Assembly (NCBI GenBank): GCA_035532555.1
Contig: DATKQS010000016.1
Span: 1 to 43,884 of the forward strand
DNA: 43,884 nt
Direction of reading: 5' to 3'
Source: Thermoplasmata archaeon
GTDB taxonomy: Archaea > Thermoplasmatota > Thermoplasmata > Lutacidiplasmatales > UBA184
The notes beneath the pieces are model-generated. The model searched no databases. It was not told the DNA's origin and saw only the letters and a program-made list of their open reading frames with translations. Within the stretch, counting starts at the first letter, position 1, and each line of letters begins with the position of its first letter. This document shows positions 8,719 through 16,875 of the stretch, one piece after another. The position numbers and the translations under genes were made by a program.

Positions 8719-10170
8719 GTGGCGAAGGTTCCCCGATTGATCGCCCGCGACGAGTTCACCTACGAGATCCCGATGGACGAGGTCCCGGGGATGCGCGTCC
8801 CCGGGGTGCTCTTCTCGAACGAGGCGCTGCTCTCGGGGGTCGAAGGGGACCCATCCCTGATGCAACTAGCGAACGTCGCAACGCTTCCCGGCATCCAGCG
8901 CAACGCGCTCGCGATGCCGGACATCCACTTCGGCTACGGTTTCCCGGTGGGTGGGGTCGCGGCCTTCGACCTCGAAGAGGGAATCGTCTCTCCCGGAGGG
9001 ATCGGCTACGACATCAATTGCGGCGTTCGGCTGCTCCGCACCTCGCTCACCACCGAGGAGGTCCGTCCCCGCCTCGGCGATCTCATGGATCGCCTGTACC
9101 GGGCGGTCCCGTCCGGGGTCGGTTCGAAGGGCGGGCGGCCGCTCAACCCGAGCGAGGTCGACGAGGTGCTGGCGGGCGGGGCCCGCTGGGCGGTCGAGCA
9201 CGGACTTGGCCGGACCGAGGACCTCGAGGTCCAAGAGGAGGAGGGCCGCATGACGGACGCCGATCCTGCCGAGGTCAGCGACAACGCCCGCAAGCGCGGC
9301 TCGAAGCAGCTCGGGACTCTCGGATCCGGGAACCACTTCCTCGAGGTCCAGAGCGTCGATGAGCTGTTTTACCCGGAGTGCGCGCTAGCGCTCGGCTTGG
9401 AGCCGGGGCAGGTCACGGTCATGCTGCATACAGGCTCTCGCGGGCTCGGGCACCAGATCGCGACGGAGTACATCCAACGCATGGACGACCGCCTCGTCCG
9501 CGAGGGCACTCAGCTCGTCGACCGGCAGCTCTCGTGCGCCCCGGTCGCCTCGGACGACGGCCAGAGCTACCTCCGTGCCATGGCCGCGGGGGCGAACTTC
9601 GCGTGGGCGAACCGCCAGGCGATCACCCACGGCGTGCGCCGCGCCTTCTCCGAAACGTTCGGCCGTCCCGCCGAGGATATGGACCTCGCGGTCGTCTACG
9701 ATATCGCGCACAACATCGCCAAGACCGAAACCCACCGCCTGGACGACGGCCCGAAGCGCGTGCTCGTCCACCGGAAGGGAGCGACCCGTGCCTTCCCCGC
9801 CGGACGCGAGGAAGTGCCGAGCGCCTACCGCCCGTTCGGTCAGCCGGTGCTCATCCCGGGAGATATGGGCACCGCGAGCTACGTCCTTGCCGGCCTTTCG
9901 ACGTCGATGGACCGTTCGTTCGGCTCGTCCTGCCACGGTGCGGGCCGGCGTCTCAGCCGGCACGCCGCCAACCGGACCTTCCGCTACGAAGAGGTGACGC
10001 GCGCGCTGCGCGCGAAGGGCATCCAGGTCCGAGCCGCGACCCACGAGGGCGTGACCGAGGAGGCCCCCGGGGCGTACAAGGACGTGGAGAACGTCGTCCG
10101 GGTCGCGGAGGGCGCCGGTCTCACACGGCGCGTCGCCCGACTGGTCCCGCTCGGGGTCGTGAAGGGATGA
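8719..10170 (+). CDS. rtcB: tRNA-splicing ligase RtcB (3'-phosphate RNA ligase)
   Basis: Joins RNA 2',3'-cyclic phosphate or 3'-phosphate ends to 5'-OH ends using GTP and Mn2+. In archaea it ligates tRNA exons after splicing. The 483-residue length is close to that of Pyrococcus RtcB. Visible active-site elements are Cys101 in GYDINCGVR, His206 in GNHFLEV, His237 in LHTGSRG, His331 in YDIAHN, and the guanylylated His406 in CHGAGR. GTG 8719 is supported by the TATA box 26 nt upstream; the frame extends upstream to 8587 but only with basic shadow sequence. The tRNA-Leu intron at 16449-16490 is a likely substrate in the same genome. Confidence 0.96.
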   Translation: MAKVPRLIARDEFTYEIPMDEVPGMRVPGVLFSNEALLSGVEGDPSLMQLANVATLPGIQRNALAMPDIHFGYGFPVGGVAAFDLEEGIVSPGGIGYDINCGVRLLRTSLTTEEVRPRLGDLMDRLYRAVPSGVGSKGGRPLNPSEVDEVLAGGARWAVEHGLGRTEDLEVQEEEGRMTDADPAEVSDNARKRGSKQLGTLGSGNHFLEVQSVDELFYPECALALGLEPGQVTVMLHTGSRGLGHQIATEYIQRMDDRLVREGTQLVDRQLSCAPVASDDGQSYLRAMAAGANFAWANRQAITHGVRRAFSETFGRPAEDMDLAVVYDIAHNIAKTETHRLDDGPKRVLVHRKGATRAFPAGREEVPSAYRPFGQPVLIPGDMGTASYVLAGLSTSMDRSFGSSCHGAGRRLSRHAANRTFRYEEVTRALRAKGIQVRAATHEGVTEEAPGAYKDVENVVRVAEGAGLTRRVARLVPLGVVKG

Positions 10171-10243
10171 ACGGGGGGCGCTCTCACCGCGTCCTCGCGA
10201 GAGCTCATAAACGCAGGCCGGCTCCGAGGGCCCCGGAGCGTTC

Positions 10244-11602
10244 GTGACGTCGTTTTCCTTCAACGGCTACGAGATCGCGCTCCTGGTCGTTCTCGTCTAC
10301 GGGCTCGCCGTCTACGGCCTGTACCGGGTCGGTTGGATCGGCAAGGACCGGACGATCGCGCTCTTCGGCCCCGCGCTGATGATCAAGACCCGACGCGGCC
10401 GGGCCTTCATCGATTGGGTCGGTCGGTCCCGCCGGTTCTGGACCGTAGCGAGCACGATCGGCGTCATCCTCGCAGCGATCGCGATGGTCGGCATGGTGAT
10501 CCTGCTCCTCATCGATGCGATCTTGGCGTTCCATGAGACCGCCGCGCAGGCGCCCAGCGTCCAAGAGGCGCTCGGGATCCCCGGGATCAACCCGATCATC
10601 CCGCTCGGCTATGGGATCGTGGCGTTGATCATCGCCGTCGTGCTCCACGAGCTGTTCCACGGGTTCGTGGCCCGTTCTCAGAAGATCACCGTCAAGAGCC
10701 TGGGCATTCTCTGGTGCGTCATCCCCATCGGGGCGTTCGTCGAGCCGGAGGAGGCGGAGATGGTCGCCGCTCCCCGCATCCGCCGGGACCGGGTCGCCGC
10801 GGCCGGGGTCCTCGCGAACTTCATTCTCGCCGGGGTGCTCTTCGTGGTGGTATCGGCGATCGTCGCGGGGTCGGTCGTGCCGAACGCGAACGGGGTGGGC
10901 GTCGTTCAGATCTTCCCGAACTCGCCGGCCCAGAATGCGAGCCTCTCCGCCGGCGACATCATCACCGAGTTGAACGGCACGACGATCACGACGAACGCGC
11001 AGCTGTCGTCCGCGCTCAGCACCGCGCACCCCGGTCAGACCGTTCCATTACAGTACTACTCGAGCGGTCTTGGAACGACGGTGACGACCAACGTCACGCT
11101 CGCGCCGTTGTCGGCCTTCACCAATCAATCGTCCGACGCGCAGACGGCATTCCTCGGCGTCTACATCTCCTTCCTCACACCGGCGCAGCTCCAGGGCACG
11201 CTCGTCTGGCCGCCGGGCACGCCGTACGGAGGGTACCAGGGCACGGTCAACTGGCTCGTGCTCCCGATCGCCGGGCTCGAACCGATCAGCGGCTCGACCC
11301 AGAGTTTCTTCCACGTGACGGGGCCCCTCGCGGCCTTCGGACCCAGCTCGTTCTGGATCGGGCTGAACATCCTGTACTGGGTCGCCTGGATGAGCCTCCT
11401 CCTCGGCGCCTCGAACGCGCTTCCGCTGATCCCGCTCGACGGTGGGCTGCTCGTCCGAGATTTCATGGCGGCGTTCGCCTCGAGGGTGAAGAAAGCCTGG
11501 ACCCCCGAGCGGGCCGAACGGTTCGGCGGGACGGCGGCCATTATCTCGACATTCGTCGTACTCATCCTGCTCGCATGGCAGTTCGTGATCCCCCGCCTCT
11601 AG
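10244..11602 (+). CDS. Site-2-type intramembrane metalloprotease (M50 family) with PDZ domain
   Basis: A 452-residue polytopic membrane protease that probably cleaves membrane-bound substrates. The zinc motif HELFH is at residues 135-139 inside a hydrophobic segment, and the third ligand region NALPLIPLDGG is at 391-401. A PDZ-like region lies between them (about 205-260, VVQIFPNSPAQNASLSAGDIIT). At least five hydrophobic helices are visible, including one at each end. GTG 10244 is preceded by a possible TATA element, CATAAA, at 10206-10211, about 35 nt upstream. The end overlaps priL by 28 bp. Its substrate is unknown. Confidence 0.9.
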   Translation: MTSFSFNGYEIALLVVLVYGLAVYGLYRVGWIGKDRTIALFGPALMIKTRRGRAFIDWVGRSRRFWTVASTIGVILAAIAMVGMVILLLIDAILAFHETAAQAPSVQEALGIPGINPIIPLGYGIVALIIAVVLHELFHGFVARSQKITVKSLGILWCVIPIGAFVEPEEAEMVAAPRIRRDRVAAAGVLANFILAGVLFVVVSAIVAGSVVPNANGVGVVQIFPNSPAQNASLSAGDIITELNGTTITTNAQLSSALSTAHPGQTVPLQYYSSGLGTTVTTNVTLAPLSAFTNQSSDAQTAFLGVYISFLTPAQLQGTLVWPPGTPYGGYQGTVNWLVLPIAGLEPISGSTQSFFHVTGPLAAFGPSSFWIGLNILYWVAWMSLLLGASNALPLIPLDGGLLVRDFMAAFASRVKKAWTPERAERFGGTAAIISTFVVLILLAWQFVIPRL

Positions 11603-12774
11603 CGGAATCGACGCTCTACGGGGAGTACCCCTTCCTCCCGGGGGCCGAAGCGCTCGCGGAGGAGATGGCCGTCTCGGTCCGGGGGCTCCTGGAGGACGGA
11701 GCGTTCGAGGTCTCCCGCGAGATCGGGCGGGCCCGGGTCCTCGCCGCCGCCGACGACCCCCGCGGGACCTCGACGATCGAGGAGCTCTCCCGCGCGGCTC
11801 CCGAGGTCCGGTTCTTGTCGTTCCTGTTCGCGCGCCTCGTGCTGTCGGCGGGGGCCTCGCCCGCCCCCCTTCGGCGGTGGGCCGTCGCCGAGTCGAAGCG
11901 CGCGCACGCCCGCCTGCGCTCGAGCTCCATCGAGGAGCTCGGCGAGGTCGCGCGCCGCCTCGGATACCCGATCACCGAGCTCGCATCCTCCGAGGTCGCC
12001 CTCTCCCTGACCGACTACGTTCGGCTCGCCGTGCCGATCCGAGACGCCGAGTTCCGCCTCGGGAGCCAGGACGTTCGGCACGGCCAGGTCGAGGTCTCCC
12101 GGGAGCGCGCCGCGCGCCTGCTCCAGGAGGCCGTACGAAGCGAGCTCGCCCGGCCGATGCCGATCGAGGAGGGGGCGCGGGCGGCCATCCGCGCCCGCGA
12201 AGCGGCCCTGCTCGAGGAGATCTCCCGGCGCGTTCCGCTGCCCGTCGCCCGCCCCGGAGCGAACACCGCGGAGCTGCGGCCGGATCGCTTCCCTCCCTGT
12301 ATCCGCAAGATGCGCCGGTCGCTCGAGCACGGCGAGAACCTCTCCCACGCCGGGCGCTTCGCGCTCGCGGCCTTCTTGCACCGGGCCGGCGCGGATCTCG
12401 AGACGATCGTCGACGCCTACCGCGGCGCTCCGGACTTCGACGAGTCGATCACCCGCTACCAGATCGACCACATCACGCATCGAGATGGCGGAAAGGGATA
12501 CGAGCCGCCGGAGTGCGCGACCCTGCGCACCCACGGGCTCTGCATCCGGGACGGCGATCCCACGGGCCCGACGCCCGTGGACCGCGCGCGCGATCCGCTC
12601 TGCTTCGAGCCGTTCCTGCGCCACCCGCTGCAATACTATCGGCTGCGCGGTGGGCGCGTCCTGGAGGGCGGAGAGGGCCAGGACGGGGGCGGGAGCCCTA
12701 CGAGCCGCTCGGGGGAAGGCTCCGGTACAGGCTCCGCGCCCGGGCGTACGCCGTCCACTGACCGGCGACAATGA
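11575..12774 (+). CDS. priL: DNA primase large subunit
   Basis: Regulatory subunit of the archaeal/eukaryal primase, which works with PriS to make RNA primers. The 399-residue protein has the four conserved cysteines of the [4Fe-4S] C-terminal domain: Cys242 (PPCIRKM), Cys314 (PPECATLRTHG), Cys323 (GLCIRDG) and Cys343 (DPLCFEP), plus HPLQYY near the end. The first 200 residues are the variable helical domain. ATG 11575 lies inside the end of the protease gene. The last 25 residues are a low-complexity Gly/Ser/Arg tail overlapping the convergent phosphatidyltransferase gene by 77 bp. priS is not in the window. Confidence 0.9.
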   Translation: MAVRDPPPLAESTLYGEYPFLPGAEALAEEMAVSVRGLLEDGAFEVSREIGRARVLAAADDPRGTSTIEELSRAAPEVRFLSFLFARLVLSAGASPAPLRRWAVAESKRAHARLRSSSIEELGEVARRLGYPITELASSEVALSLTDYVRLAVPIRDAEFRLGSQDVRHGQVEVSRERAARLLQEAVRSELARPMPIEEGARAAIRAREAALLEEISRRVPLPVARPGANTAELRPDRFPPCIRKMRRSLEHGENLSHAGRFALAAFLHRAGADLETIVDAYRGAPDFDESITRYQIDHITHRDGGKGYEPPECATLRTHGLCIRDGDPTGPTPVDRARDPLCFEPFLRHPLQYYRLRGGRVLEGGEGQDGGGSPTSRSGEGSGTGSAPGRTPSTDRRQ

Positions 12775-13363
12775 ACCACACCAGCGCGACGTCGATCACG
12801 GTGAAGCCGACTCCGCCGAGGACGAAGTGCGACCAGGGAGCGCTCGGGGCCCATGGCCATGGGAGCGACCAGTCGAACTCCAAGAACGTCGCCACCGCGA
12901 GGATCACGAGCCGGTCCGAACGGGACAGGATGCCCGCATAGAGCCGGCCCTGGCCGACGGCTTGGGCTTGCGTGCCCATGTAGCTGACGAGCAGTAGGCT
13001 CACGAGCGCGAGGAGCGCGAGGAAGGGGTTCGCATATCCGGAGATCGCGATCCCGATGAGCAGGGCCACGTCGGAATACCGGTCGAGGACGTGATCGAGC
13101 ACGTCCCCGCGCACGCTCATCGTGCCGTTGCGGCGGGCGACGTAGCCATCGAGCGCGTCGAAGAGCCCTCCGAGCAGGATCAGCGCCGAGACCGCGAGGA
13201 ACAGATCGGGCGTGGTCCAGCGGACGGCCGCCGCCAGAACGGCCGCCGCGACGCAGAGGCCGAAGGCGAGCCAGCTCAGCGCGGCCGGGGTCCAACGGAG
13301 CCAGGGTCGGGCGAGCCACTCGAGGTAGCGGTCCGCCCTTCCTCGGTACGACTCGATGACCAT
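12698..13363 (-). CDS. CDP-alcohol phosphatidyltransferase (archaetidylinositol-phosphate synthase-like)
   Basis: The 221-residue membrane enzyme carries the CDP-alcohol phosphatidyltransferase motif D-x2-D-G-x2-A-R-x8-G-x3-D-x3-D, read here as DALDGYVARR followed by GDVLDHVLD. It transfers an alcohol phosphate to a CDP-activated lipid, which in archaea would be CDP-archaeol. Several hydrophobic helices follow. In archaea a similar gene is often adjacent to an adenylate kinase-like gene, as here (10 bp downstream of that gene). The exact alcohol (inositol phosphate, serine or glycerol phosphate) cannot be read from the sequence. It is last in the minus-strand run and converges with priL. Confidence 0.85.
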   Translation of the reverse strand: MVIESYRGRADRYLEWLARPWLRWTPAALSWLAFGLCVAAAVLAAAVRWTTPDLFLAVSALILLGGLFDALDGYVARRNGTMSVRGDVLDHVLDRYSDVALLIGIAISGYANPFLALLALVSLLLVSYMGTQAQAVGQGRLYAGILSRSDRLVILAVATFLEFDWSLPWPWAPSAPWSHFVLGGVGFTVIDVALVWFIVAGQWTAYARARSLYRSLPPSGS

Positions 13364-13373
13364 GACGGGCCGG

Positions 13374-13943
13374 TTACGGACCGAGGCGCAAAAGCTCCTC
13401 GGTGACGGCCGGATCGGCGAGCCAGTCCACCCGGCCGTACCGGGAGGGTCCCCGGCGCGCGATGCGCCCGGCGACGCGCCGGGCGACCGCGTCGGGGTCG
13501 AGGCCGGTCGTGTCGATCTCCCACACGCAGCTCCCGGTCTCGATCGCCTCGAACAGGATCGCGTCCGTGGCTTCGGCGATGACGTTGTCCGCACGCTCCC
13601 GGGCCGAGCCCCGGCGGGCGCGAGCGAGTCGGCGCTCGAGCTCGAGGGGATGGCACCGCAGCACGATCGTGTCGCGGATCGGAAGGAGGTGCGCGAGGTG
13701 TCCGACGACGAGGTCGACGTCGGGCGGTTCTCGGCGCAGTCGCCGGGCGAGCCGAGGCAGGTCGACCGTGAACGAGCGCGGGCCCGTCCGGCGACCGAGG
13801 TCGAGGCGCACCGCGAGCTCACCGACCTCGATCGACCGCAGGCGGGAAGGGAGGCGCCGGGCGACCACGCTCTTGCCGGTCCCCGGCGTCCCGGTCAACG
13901 CGACGGGACCCCGACGCGCGCGCGTGCGGTGGGAGCGCGGCAT
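13374..13943 (-). CDS. AK6/Fap7-type adenylate kinase (NMP kinase, ribosome-assembly ATPase)
   Basis: The 189-residue P-loop protein has the motif GTPGTGKS at residues 18-25, then a short NMP-binding region and the block DLVVGHLAHLLPIRDTIVLRCHP. This matches archaeal homologues of eukaryotic Fap7/hCINAP (adenylate kinase 6), which act in small-subunit maturation. It lies 6 bp after glyA and 10 bp before the phosphatidyltransferase. ATG 13943 starts a short basic leader before the first strand. Kinase activity is inferred from the family. Confidence 0.85.
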   Translation of the reverse strand: MPRSHRTRARRGPVALTGTPGTGKSVVARRLPSRLRSIEVGELAVRLDLGRRTGPRSFTVDLPRLARRLRREPPDVDLVVGHLAHLLPIRDTIVLRCHPLELERRLARARRGSARERADNVIAEATDAILFEAIETGSCVWEIDTTGLDPDAVARRVAGRIARRGPSRYGRVDWLADPAVTEELLRLGP

Positions 13944-13949
13944 GGCTCG

Positions 13950-15188
13950 CTACGCGAACCGAAGTTCGCGGTAGGTGCGTCGCCAGGCGAGGACCTCCGG
14001 GGCGATCCTCTCCTTGCGGATTCCGCCCCGGACGAAGAGCTCCGCGAGCCGCGGCATCTCCTCCGGAGTCAGCCCGAGGCGAGTCGCTTCCGCGGTGCCG
14101 ATGCGACCGACGAGATCGATGAGGAGCCGCTGGCGCTCGAGGCGTCGCGCGAGGGCCGCGGGGCCGAGGCCGTGCGCCGCGCGCAGGCGGTCCGGATCGA
14201 TGTGCAGTTGGTGGGAGCGCGAGAACCCTTGCGCCTCGGCGATGATCGGGATGCCTCGTTCCGAGAGCGCCCCGCCGAGCGCTTGGCTGTTGCGGACGAT
14301 CGTCCGTGCGTACTCCGGTCCGACCCGCTCCATCTCGAGGAGCGTCTGCGTCACCCCGGCGATGCGGTTCCAGTGGGCGTTGTCGAAGATCCGCCAGACG
14401 AGGGCCGGATCCATCTGGCGGAACAGATCCTCCCGATCGGTGACGAGGATCCCGCCCTGCGGTCCGGGGAAGGACTTGTGCGTGCTTCCGAACAGTACGT
14501 CCGCTCCTTCTCGTAGCGGGTCCTGGAACTCTCCTCCGGCGACGAGGCCGAGCACGTGGGAAGCGTCGTAGAAGACGAGGGCGTTGCGCGCATGCGCCGC
14601 TTCGGCGATCTCGCGCAACGGGTACGGGAAGAGGAAGAAGCTCTGGCCGAGGATCACCGCATCGGGTCGCTCGCGTTCGATCGTTTCGACGGCGAGCGCG
14701 GCGTCGACCGTGAACCCGGGCCCCGACGCGGGCAGCGGCCGGACCGTGTAGCCGAAGAGCGCGGGGATGTACCCGGGAGCGTAGCCGTCGTAGCCGCCTT
14801 CCTTCGGTTCGATCGCGAGGATGCGGGATTTCGCAGGGAGCAGCGGGACGAGCGCGGAAAGGGCCGCGATGTGGCCGGACAGCGGACGGACGGTCGCGTA
14901 GCGGCCGTGAAACAGGCGGGCGGCCGAGGCGTTCCCGAGCTGCTCGATCTCGTCCGTGTACCGGGTCCCCGTGTACGAGTTGTCGATCCGCTCCCCGTGC
15001 CACTCGGTCTCCAGCGGGAGGGTGTACCGGCCGGCGAGATCGCTCGAGAGGTACTTGCGTGCGGTGGGCGAGACGGCGTTCTCGCTCGGCAACAGGTTCA
15101 GGACGTCGCGGCCCCGCCAGCGATCATGGGTGCGGACGAGCCGAGCGAGCGTGCGCTCGTTCTCGCTGGGCCCGGGGAGCGCGTTCAC
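13950..15188 (-). CDS. glyA: Serine hydroxymethyltransferase
   Basis: PLP enzyme interconverting serine and glycine with a one-carbon carrier, a folate or pterin in archaea. The 412-residue protein has the PLP lysine Lys238 in GSTHKSFPGPQGG, the cofactor block YDASHVLGL (Asp208, His211), LLPSENAVS near the N terminus, and the active-site block YTGTRYTDEIE. Length and motifs match the archaeal branch. The ATG overlaps the csl4 stop by 4 bp. It could be a related PLP enzyme, but the archaeal SHMT match is good throughout. Confidence 0.92.
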   Translation of the reverse strand: MNALPGPSENERTLARLVRTHDRWRGRDVLNLLPSENAVSPTARKYLSSDLAGRYTLPLETEWHGERIDNSYTGTRYTDEIEQLGNASAARLFHGRYATVRPLSGHIAALSALVPLLPAKSRILAIEPKEGGYDGYAPGYIPALFGYTVRPLPASGPGFTVDAALAVETIERERPDAVILGQSFFLFPYPLREIAEAAHARNALVFYDASHVLGLVAGGEFQDPLREGADVLFGSTHKSFPGPQGGILVTDREDLFRQMDPALVWRIFDNAHWNRIAGVTQTLLEMERVGPEYARTIVRNSQALGGALSERGIPIIAEAQGFSRSHQLHIDPDRLRAAHGLGPAALARRLERQRLLIDLVGRIGTAEATRLGLTPEEMPRLAELFVRGGIRKERIAPEVLAWRRTYRELRFA

Positions 15189-15760
15189 GAAGGGAGGACC
15201 GAGGGACGAGGCCCTTGGGCGAGCTTGCGCTGCTCGCGGTTGCCGCAGCGCGGACAGTTCAGATCCTTGTCGCCGATGATCATGAGCCCATGGCAGACCT
15301 GGCAGCGCGCCGAGATGACCCCGAGGGTCGACGGGGCGGTCGTGAGCTTGATCGAGGGGTGCGCCTGGAGGACCTTCGCGACGAGGATGTCCCCGACCGC
15401 GAGCTCGGTCGTCAGCGACTCCGTGTAGCCGTCCTTGACCTTGGAGATGTGCACGGTGCCCTCCGGCTCTCCGGGGATCCCGCGCCGGCTCTCGGTCGTC
15501 GAGAGGATCGTGCAGATCGCCATGGCGCTCTTCAACTCATCCACACGCGCGTAGACGACATCCCCTTCGGAGAGCGTCGGCACCGAGTTGGTTCCGGCCA
15601 CGCGGACGGTCCGGTCCGTCGGATCGATCGTGGGAATCCCCACGAGGCTGGAGAAGATGCGTCCCCCGTGCTCGTAGGTTCCCGGACCGGGAACGAACTC
15701 CTCCGCGGCGCCGATGTACTCTCCGGGGACGACGAACTTGGGCACTTCGCTGGGCGTCAT
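15185..15760 (-). CDS. csl4: Exosome RNA-binding subunit Csl4
   Basis: Cap subunit of the archaeal RNA exosome that helps present RNA to the Rrp41/Rrp42 ring. The 191-residue protein has an N-terminal domain (VPGEYIGAAEEFVPGPGTYE), a central S1 RNA-binding domain (about residues 65-140) and a C-terminal zinc ribbon with Cys pairs CQVC and CPRC. ATG 15760 overlaps the methyltransferase gene by 4 bp, and the stop overlaps glyA. The neighbouring METTL5-like gene is another RNA-metabolism gene. Confidence 0.94.
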   Translation of the reverse strand: MTPSEVPKFVVPGEYIGAAEEFVPGPGTYEHGGRIFSSLVGIPTIDPTDRTVRVAGTNSVPTLSEGDVVYARVDELKSAMAICTILSTTESRRGIPGEPEGTVHISKVKDGYTESLTTELAVGDILVAKVLQAHPSIKLTTAPSTLGVISARCQVCHGLMIIGDKDLNCPRCGNREQRKLAQGPRPSVLPS

Positions 15761-16368
15761 GGTTGGTTTTCCGTTCGGATCACCCAGAGGTCGACCGGGA
15801 TTGGGACCCGGGCGCGGCGATGGTGCGGGAACATCCGAACGAGTTCCCACGGGACCGGTCGCACCGACTCGACGTAGGCGTTCGCTACGAGCGCTCGGCG
15901 TGCTATAAAGGTTCGGGAGTCGGCGAGCGCGAAGGAGTAGATCGCGCGACCGGCCAGCGCGAACGCGCGGTCCCAGAAGGGCCGGTCGGCTCCGCGTCGT
16001 TGGGCACCGAACGGCGGGTTCATCAGGATCGTGTCGGCGTTCGAGTCCCACGCGCCGACCGCGGATTCCACGAAGCGGACCCGGACTCCGAGCCGCGTCG
16101 CTTCCTCGCGGGCTCGCGCGAGCGCCGAGGCGTCGATGTCGATTCCGACGACGCTCTTCGCTCCGAGCAGCGCGGCTCCGATCGCCAGGACCCCCGTGCC
16201 CGTCCCCAGGTCGAGGACGGTGCGATCCTCCAGATCTCCCGCCGAGAGCGCACTCTCGAGCAGCGTGGCCGCGGCCTCGGGAGGGGTGATGACCTGTTCG
16301 AGGTCCGCGCGGGGGCTCTCGAAGGGCCGGATCGACGAGAGGCGCGCGACGAGCGTGGCATGCCGCAT
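15757..16368 (-). CDS. METTL5-like RNA N6-adenosine methyltransferase
   Basis: The 203-residue protein is a Rossmann-fold SAM-dependent methylase of the COG2263/METTL5 group. It has the SAM motif VLDLGTGTGVLAIGA, the acidic residue after strand 2 (GIDID) and the catalytic NPPFG. Eukaryotic METTL5 makes m6A in 18S rRNA; rRNA is therefore the likely target, but this is inference. ATG 16368 matches the usual short N terminus. GTG 16401 would add 11 residues and would begin 3 bases from the tRNA 3' end. It overlaps csl4 by 4 bp. Confidence 0.85.
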   Translation of the reverse strand: MRHATLVARLSSIRPFESPRADLEQVITPPEAAATLLESALSAGDLEDRTVLDLGTGTGVLAIGAALLGAKSVVGIDIDASALARAREEATRLGVRVRFVESAVGAWDSNADTILMNPPFGAQRRGADRPFWDRAFALAGRAIYSFALADSRTFIARRALVANAYVESVRPVPWELVRMFPHHRRARVPIPVDLWVIRTENQP

Positions 16369-16403
16369 GGTACCGTCAGAGCTCCCGACCGCTTGAACCA
16401 CGA

Positions 16404-16530
16404 TGCGGGGAGCCGGATTTGAACCGGCGAACGCCTTCGCGGCAGGATCTCTTCGGACGGTTCGCGAGGAGAATCCGCGCGTACCTTCCGTTTAAGTCCT
16501 GCGCCGTTGCCCGGGCTTGGCTATCCCCGC
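16404..16530 (-). tRNA. tRNA-Leu (anticodon UAA) with an intron
   Basis: Read on the minus strand, the gene has acceptor arms GCGGGGA and TCCCCGC with discriminator A, a D arm (GCC...GGC), anticodon stem CAGGA/TCCTG, a long variable arm (CGC-GAAG-GCG) typical of leucine tRNA, and the T arm GCCGG-TTCAAAT-CCGGC. The anticodon loop begins CTTAAA, giving anticodon UAA. Removing a 42-nt insert leaves an 85-nt type II tRNA with all stems intact. CCA is not encoded. The 5' end lies 4 nt after the PRC-barrel stop codon, and no TATA box is visible just upstream. Confidence 0.93.
16449..16490 (-). other. tRNA-Leu intron (42 nt) with bulge-helix-bulge
   Basis: The intron sits between positions 37 and 38 of the tRNA. 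The predicted bulge-helix-bulge has a 3-nt bulge at each splice site, AA^C and AG^A, separated by a four-step helix CUUA/GAAG with one A-G mismatch. Inside, the intron folds on itself through GGA/UCC and CGCG/CGCG pairings. This is the standard substrate of archaeal tRNA-splicing endonuclease, and the exons would then be joined by RtcB. Confidence 0.85.
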
Positions 16531-16534
16531 TCCG

Positions 16535-16831
16535 TTAGCGGGTGTCGGCCGAGGCGTCGGCATCGTCCTCATTGGCGGGGGCGCCCTTCTTCAGCGAGAC
16601 CCGCTTCGGGAAGAACTTGAGGAGGATGACGTCGTTGACGGCCGAGACCCAACGGTACGGCACGTTGATGGGACGAGAGTCCTCCACTAACATCGGGCTC
16701 GACTCTACGACGTAGAGCCCATCGAGCTTGGACTCCTCCACGGAAACGACGAGGTTGTCCACCTCGCCGACGAGGCGTCCGTCCGGCGAGTAGATCTGGC
16801 GACCCAACAGTTCGGTCATCTCGACGAGCAT
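16535..16831 (-). CDS. PRC-barrel domain protein
   Basis: The 98-residue protein is a single PRC barrel. The opening GRQIYSPDGRLVGEVDNLVV is characteristic, followed by beta strands and the block INVPYRWVSAVNDVILL. An acidic tail ends the protein. Small archaeal PRC-barrel proteins are often linked to RNA processing or cell division (for example CdpB types), but the role here is unknown. Its stop codon is 4 nt before the tRNA-Leu 5' end, so both are probably on one transcript. Confidence 0.82.
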   Translation of the reverse strand: MLVEMTELLGRQIYSPDGRLVGEVDNLVVSVEESKLDGLYVVESSPMLVEDSRPINVPYRWVSAVNDVILLKFFPKRVSLKKGAPANEDDADASADTR

Positions 16832-16865
16832 GTCCCTGTCCTACAGGGGTCGGACGGCGGGAGCC

Positions 16866-16875
16866 CTTCTTATGC
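16866..16875 (-). promoter_or_regulatory. Possible TATA box of the PRC-barrel/tRNA/csl4 run
   Basis: On the minus strand the sequence reads GGCATAAGAA, centred about 39 nt before the PRC-barrel start. It overlaps the stop codon of the DNA ligase gene. It would place transcription start near 16844, with a leader of about 12 nt. Confidence 0.4.

Noticed and set aside
16369-16401. GTG 16401 as start of the METTL5-like methyltransferase
   Set aside because: It begins 3 bases from the tRNA 3' end and adds residues not found in the family; ATG 16368 gives the usual N terminus.
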